From contig JAGTQN010000005.1 of assembly GCA_018396395.1 (NCBI GenBank), forward strand, positions 1 to 6,949: a DNA stretch of 6,949 bases, written 5' to 3'. How positions within the stretch are numbered: position 1 is the stretch's first letter; every line of letters starts with the position of its first letter. A program made the translations under genes and the position numbers. Positions 5,139-6,949 of the stretch are shown piece by piece. The notes under the pieces are model-generated. The model saw only the letters and a list, made by a program, of their open reading frames with translations, had not been told where the DNA came from and searched no databases. Source of the DNA: Candidatus Bathyarchaeota archaeon. Lineage in GTDB: Archaea; Thermoproteota; CALKCG01; B24; JAGTQN01.

Positions 5139-6194
5139 TTATTTTACGGAGTATTTCTTTAAGGCTTTTTCATCAAGGGTTACTCCAAGCCCTGGCTTAT
5201 CTGGCACTTCAGCCTCCCCATCCTTCAGTTTAAGGGATTCCTCGATGAGGTCATCCTCGCAGAGGAATTGGCTGAAAACGAAGGTTATCGAAGGAAGGAT
5301 GGCCATCTTCATAGCGGCAGCCATATGGAGCCCGAAGACCTCCGCAGGTCCTAATCCTACGACTTCGATGAAAAGGGGAACCCCCTCAAAACCTGATGCC
5401 CTACCTATGGCATTCTCGGCTATGATTCCGCTTTGGAGGTTTTTTGACGCTCCCCTTTCCTCAACAACGAAATAGTCCACCATGCGCCTCTCGATGGCCG
5501 TCATGGGATTCGGTGTCCATTCGGAGCCCGAACCCCAACCCATATGCATGGCTAGAGGTATCGTGGTCTTCGCCTTTATCTCTAAGTATCCCTCAATGTT
5601 CTGTTGGGGAATGGGGCTTTCAAGGCAATGGATGTTATAGCCTTCTATCGCCTTAGCCACCTTAATGGCCTTTGAGGGCAACCAGAAGGTACAGTTGGCA
5701 TCGACGATGATCTCGATATCTGGCACGGCCTTCGAGATCGCCTTTACTTGCTCCACCGGATCGTGGAATGGTCTTGCCTTAATCTTATGGGCCTTAAAAC
5801 CCTTCTCATAAGCTATCGAGGCCTCCCTTGCTAAAACCTCCGGTGGGAAGCAGTGGCTCCAGTATCCCACATTCACCTTTTTCCGATATACGGGTCCGAA
5901 GAGCCTACATACAGGTAAGCCCAAGTACTTCCCCATTAGGTCATAGAGGGCTATCTGCAAAGGATAGACAGAATCGTCTAGGATAAACTCAAAGGGGCTT
6001 CGACCTATGATCCTTGGGATCAAGCTCCTCACATCAGGTCCATCAGCTATTCCAACGAGCCCATCATCTGTATGGACCTTGTAGACGAAGGTATGGGCTC
6101 CTAAAGGAGTCATCCTAGCCTTTGTCATGTCCTCACGGAGCCTTTCGACCCATGGAACTTTTACCTCAAAGACCTCCACATCTGTGATCTTCAA
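5139..6194 (-). CDS. enolase-superfamily protein, mandelate racemase/muconate lactonizing enzyme type
   Basis: From TTG at 6194 this is 351 residues, a normal length for the family. The N-terminal capping domain starts LKITDVEVFEVKVP. The barrel shows KxK (H136-K137-I-K139), the metal ligand D165 in IVDAN, and E192 in CLESP, then TIPLAMHMG (211-219) and the C-terminal PGLGVTLDEKALKKY (334-348). The superfamily removes a proton alpha to a carboxylate, giving dehydration, racemisation or cycloisomerisation of acids. Most members have Glu or Asp as third metal ligand where this protein reads A-M-H217. The following 'VVEERGASKN' is also atypical, so the reaction cannot be named. Start choice: GAGGGT (6201-6206) lies 6 nt upstream and the TATA CTTTTAAGC (6230-6238) sits at the right distance. 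A longer frame opening at 6344 would run through the divergent promoter and into the opposite gene, and is rejected. It pairs divergently with an amidohydrolase. Confidence 0.87.
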   Translation of the reverse strand: MKITDVEVFEVKVPWVERLREDMTKARMTPLGAHTFVYKVHTDDGLVGIADGPDVRSLIPRIIGRSPFEFILDDSVYPLQIALYDLMGKYLGLPVCRLFGPVYRKKVNVGYWSHCFPPEVLAREASIAYEKGFKAHKIKARPFHDPVEQVKAISKAVPDIEIIVDANCTFWLPSKAIKVAKAIEGYNIHCLESPIPQQNIEGYLEIKAKTTIPLAMHMGWGSGSEWTPNPMTAIERRMVDYFVVEERGASKNLQSGIIAENAIGRASGFEGVPLFIEVVGLGPAEVFGLHMAAAMKMAILPSITFVFSQFLCEDDLIEESLKLKDGEAEVPDKPGLGVTLDEKALKKYSVK

Positions 6195-6312
6195 TTTCGT
6201 ACCCTCAAAAACTATGAGGCGTATCAAAAGCTTAAAAGCTTGAGGCGAAAGCTCTATGTCGCCGTAAGGTAACATTTTAATAAAAGAAGAAGGAACGAAG
6301 GAGGAAGAAGCC
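6195..6312. promoter_or_regulatory. shared divergent promoter region of the enolase-superfamily and amidohydrolase genes
   Basis: Leftward: CTTTTAAGC on the minus strand (6230-6238) is a TATA candidate. It predicts initiation near 6208, just ahead of GAGGGT and the TTG at 6194. Rightward: TTTTAATA (6275-6282) predicts initiation near 6303-6306, ahead of the TTG at 6313. GGAGG lies at 6300-6304 and may be partly included in that leader. The leftward TATA is embedded in two AAGCTT blocks (6228-6233 and 6236-6241) separated by two bases. This dyad could be an operator for a regulator that blocks TBP or TFB access. Control of both genes by one regulator is inferred. Confidence 0.55.
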
Positions 6313-6949
6313 TTGGAAAAGGCCTTCGTTTTGGATGCCCACACCCATATAGGTGCTTCCTATCTCACATGCTACTTCACCGATAGACGTTGGACGGCCG
6401 ATGAGCTTATCCGGGAAATGGACCGATGCGGCGTGGATATGGCTTGTGTCTCTGGAGGAGGCCTTCCCCATGAGATCAAGGATATGAACCGAAGGACTCT
6501 GGAAGCCGTTAAACGCTATCCTAATAGGCTCATAGGCTTTGTAAGGTTGAGTCCTAAGTTCAGCGACGTTCTTGAGGACTTGGACTATTACATCAGGGAC
6601 CAAGGGTTCAAGGGAATAAAGCTCCATCCAAACCAAGATGGCTTTTGCCTCCTCAAGGAGCCTGTCCTCGAGCAGATCTACGAGAGGGCTGCCAAGTATC
6701 GGGTGCCAGTCCTCATCCATTCGGGTACTGAGCCATGGTCGGTGGCAGGCCAGTTTGCTGACCAGGCGGAAATGTTCCCAGATGTAACCTTCATAATGGC
6801 CCACTCGGGGCTGAGGAACGATAAGCATGTCTTCGACTCTGCAAAAAGGGTCAAGAACCTCATCCTCGAGACCTCCATAGGAGGGGTTAGTTCCCCAAGG
6901 GGTCTTGGGAAGGACCGTGTTGTTTATGGCCCTTTCCAGGAGAATCTGG
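6313..6949 (+). CDS. Amidohydrolase_2 family TIM-barrel hydrolase (3' end outside the window)
   Basis: The frame opens at TTG 6313 and stays open to the window edge (212 codons seen; family members are usually 260-330). Motifs of the Amidohydrolase_2 family (PF04909) appear in order: FVLDAHTHIG with the metal pair H10/H12, the GVDMACVSG strand (40-48), FKGIKLHP (99-106), VLIHSG with H136, IMAHSG with H164, and LILETS (183-188). The family includes lactonases (sugar-acid and pyrone-dicarboxylate types), decarboxylases and deacetylases. The final strand normally ends G-T/S-D with the catalytic metal-binding Asp; here it reads VVYGPFQENL with no Asp. TTG is chosen for its position just before the conserved first strand, GGAGG eight bases upstream and the TATA at 6275-6282. 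The divergent enolase-superfamily neighbour suggests joint acid or lactone catabolism. The opposite-strand frame 6277-6828 is a shadow. Confidence 0.85.
   Translation, partial: MEKAFVLDAHTHIGASYLTCYFTDRRWTADELIREMDRCGVDMACVSGGGLPHEIKDMNRRTLEAVKRYPNRLIGFVRLSPKFSDVLEDLDYYIRDQGFKGIKLHPNQDGFCLLKEPVLEQIYERAAKYRVPVLIHSGTEPWSVAGQFADQAEMFPDVTFIMAHSGLRNDKHVFDSAKRVKNLILETSIGGVSSPRGLGKDRVVYGPFQENL

Noticed and set aside
6195..6344. N-terminal extension of the enolase-superfamily protein to 6344
   Set aside because: The extra 50 residues are low-complexity (Ser/Lys-rich), overlap the opposite gene and its promoter, and precede the conserved first strand. TATA and Shine-Dalgarno placement favour 6194.
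6277..6828. 183-codon minus strand frame
   Set aside because: It is antisense to the amidohydrolase gene and covers the divergent promoter. The + strand frame carries HxH, KLHP, IHSG and AHSG motifs.
1..6949. CRISPR arrays, insertion sequences or integration sites
   Set aside because: I see no regularly spaced repeats, terminal inverted repeats or transposase-like frames in the window.

Overview
This window looks like genomic DNA from a thermophilic-type archaeon, probably of the Thermoproteota/Bathyarchaeia side of the tree. I could not place it more precisely. The archaeal signs are TATA-like boxes (TTTTATAT, ATTTTATA, TTTTAATA) about 22-30 nt ahead of several starts, apparently leaderless or very short leaders, frequent TTG/GTG starts, a Pus10 C-terminus and a DUF2116-type zinc-ribbon membrane protein. 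Genes are densely packed on both strands, mostly as single-gene units rather than operons.

Layout. Positions 1-183 hold the C-terminal end of a Pus10-type tRNA pseudouridine synthase (+). A creatininase/ArfB/MftE-family metallohydrolase follows (+, 344-1129), convergent with a DUF362 protein (-, 1190-2221). The divergent side of DUF362 holds a promoter and an unusually long, highly structured leader (about 2415-2566) ahead of a QueT-family transporter of queuosine/archaeosine precursors (+, 2567-3151). That gene overlaps, tail to tail, a possible PD-(D/E)XK-like hypothetical gene (-, 3096-3641). Next come a zinc-ribbon plus membrane-anchor protein (+, 3896-4129), a previously easy-to-miss 53-residue gene (-, 4181-4342) with its own TATA box, and a RidA-family protein (+, 4538-4876). 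A purine-rich/pyrimidine-rich spacer with a terminator-like hairpin follows (4877-5138). The right end is a divergent pair sharing one 118-bp promoter region: a mandelate racemase/muconate lactonizing enolase-superfamily protein (-, 5139-6194) and an Amidohydrolase_2 (TIM-barrel) protein (+, 6313 to the window edge).

Functional reading. Pus10 and QueT both concern tRNA modification, but they lie more than 2 kb apart and need not be co-regulated. The enolase-superfamily/amidohydrolase pair looks like a small catabolic module for a sugar acid or lactone. RidA (imine deamination) and the creatininase-family enzyme (amide hydrolysis) could belong to similar small-molecule metabolism, but nothing in the sequence links them directly.

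The best candidate for something undescribed is the leader RNA ahead of queT. It contains a hairpin whose TTCCG loop is complementary to a CGGAA 28 nt downstream, giving an H-type pseudoknot, plus mutually exclusive long-range pairings. This is a riboswitch-like architecture in an archaeal lineage where leaders are normally very short.
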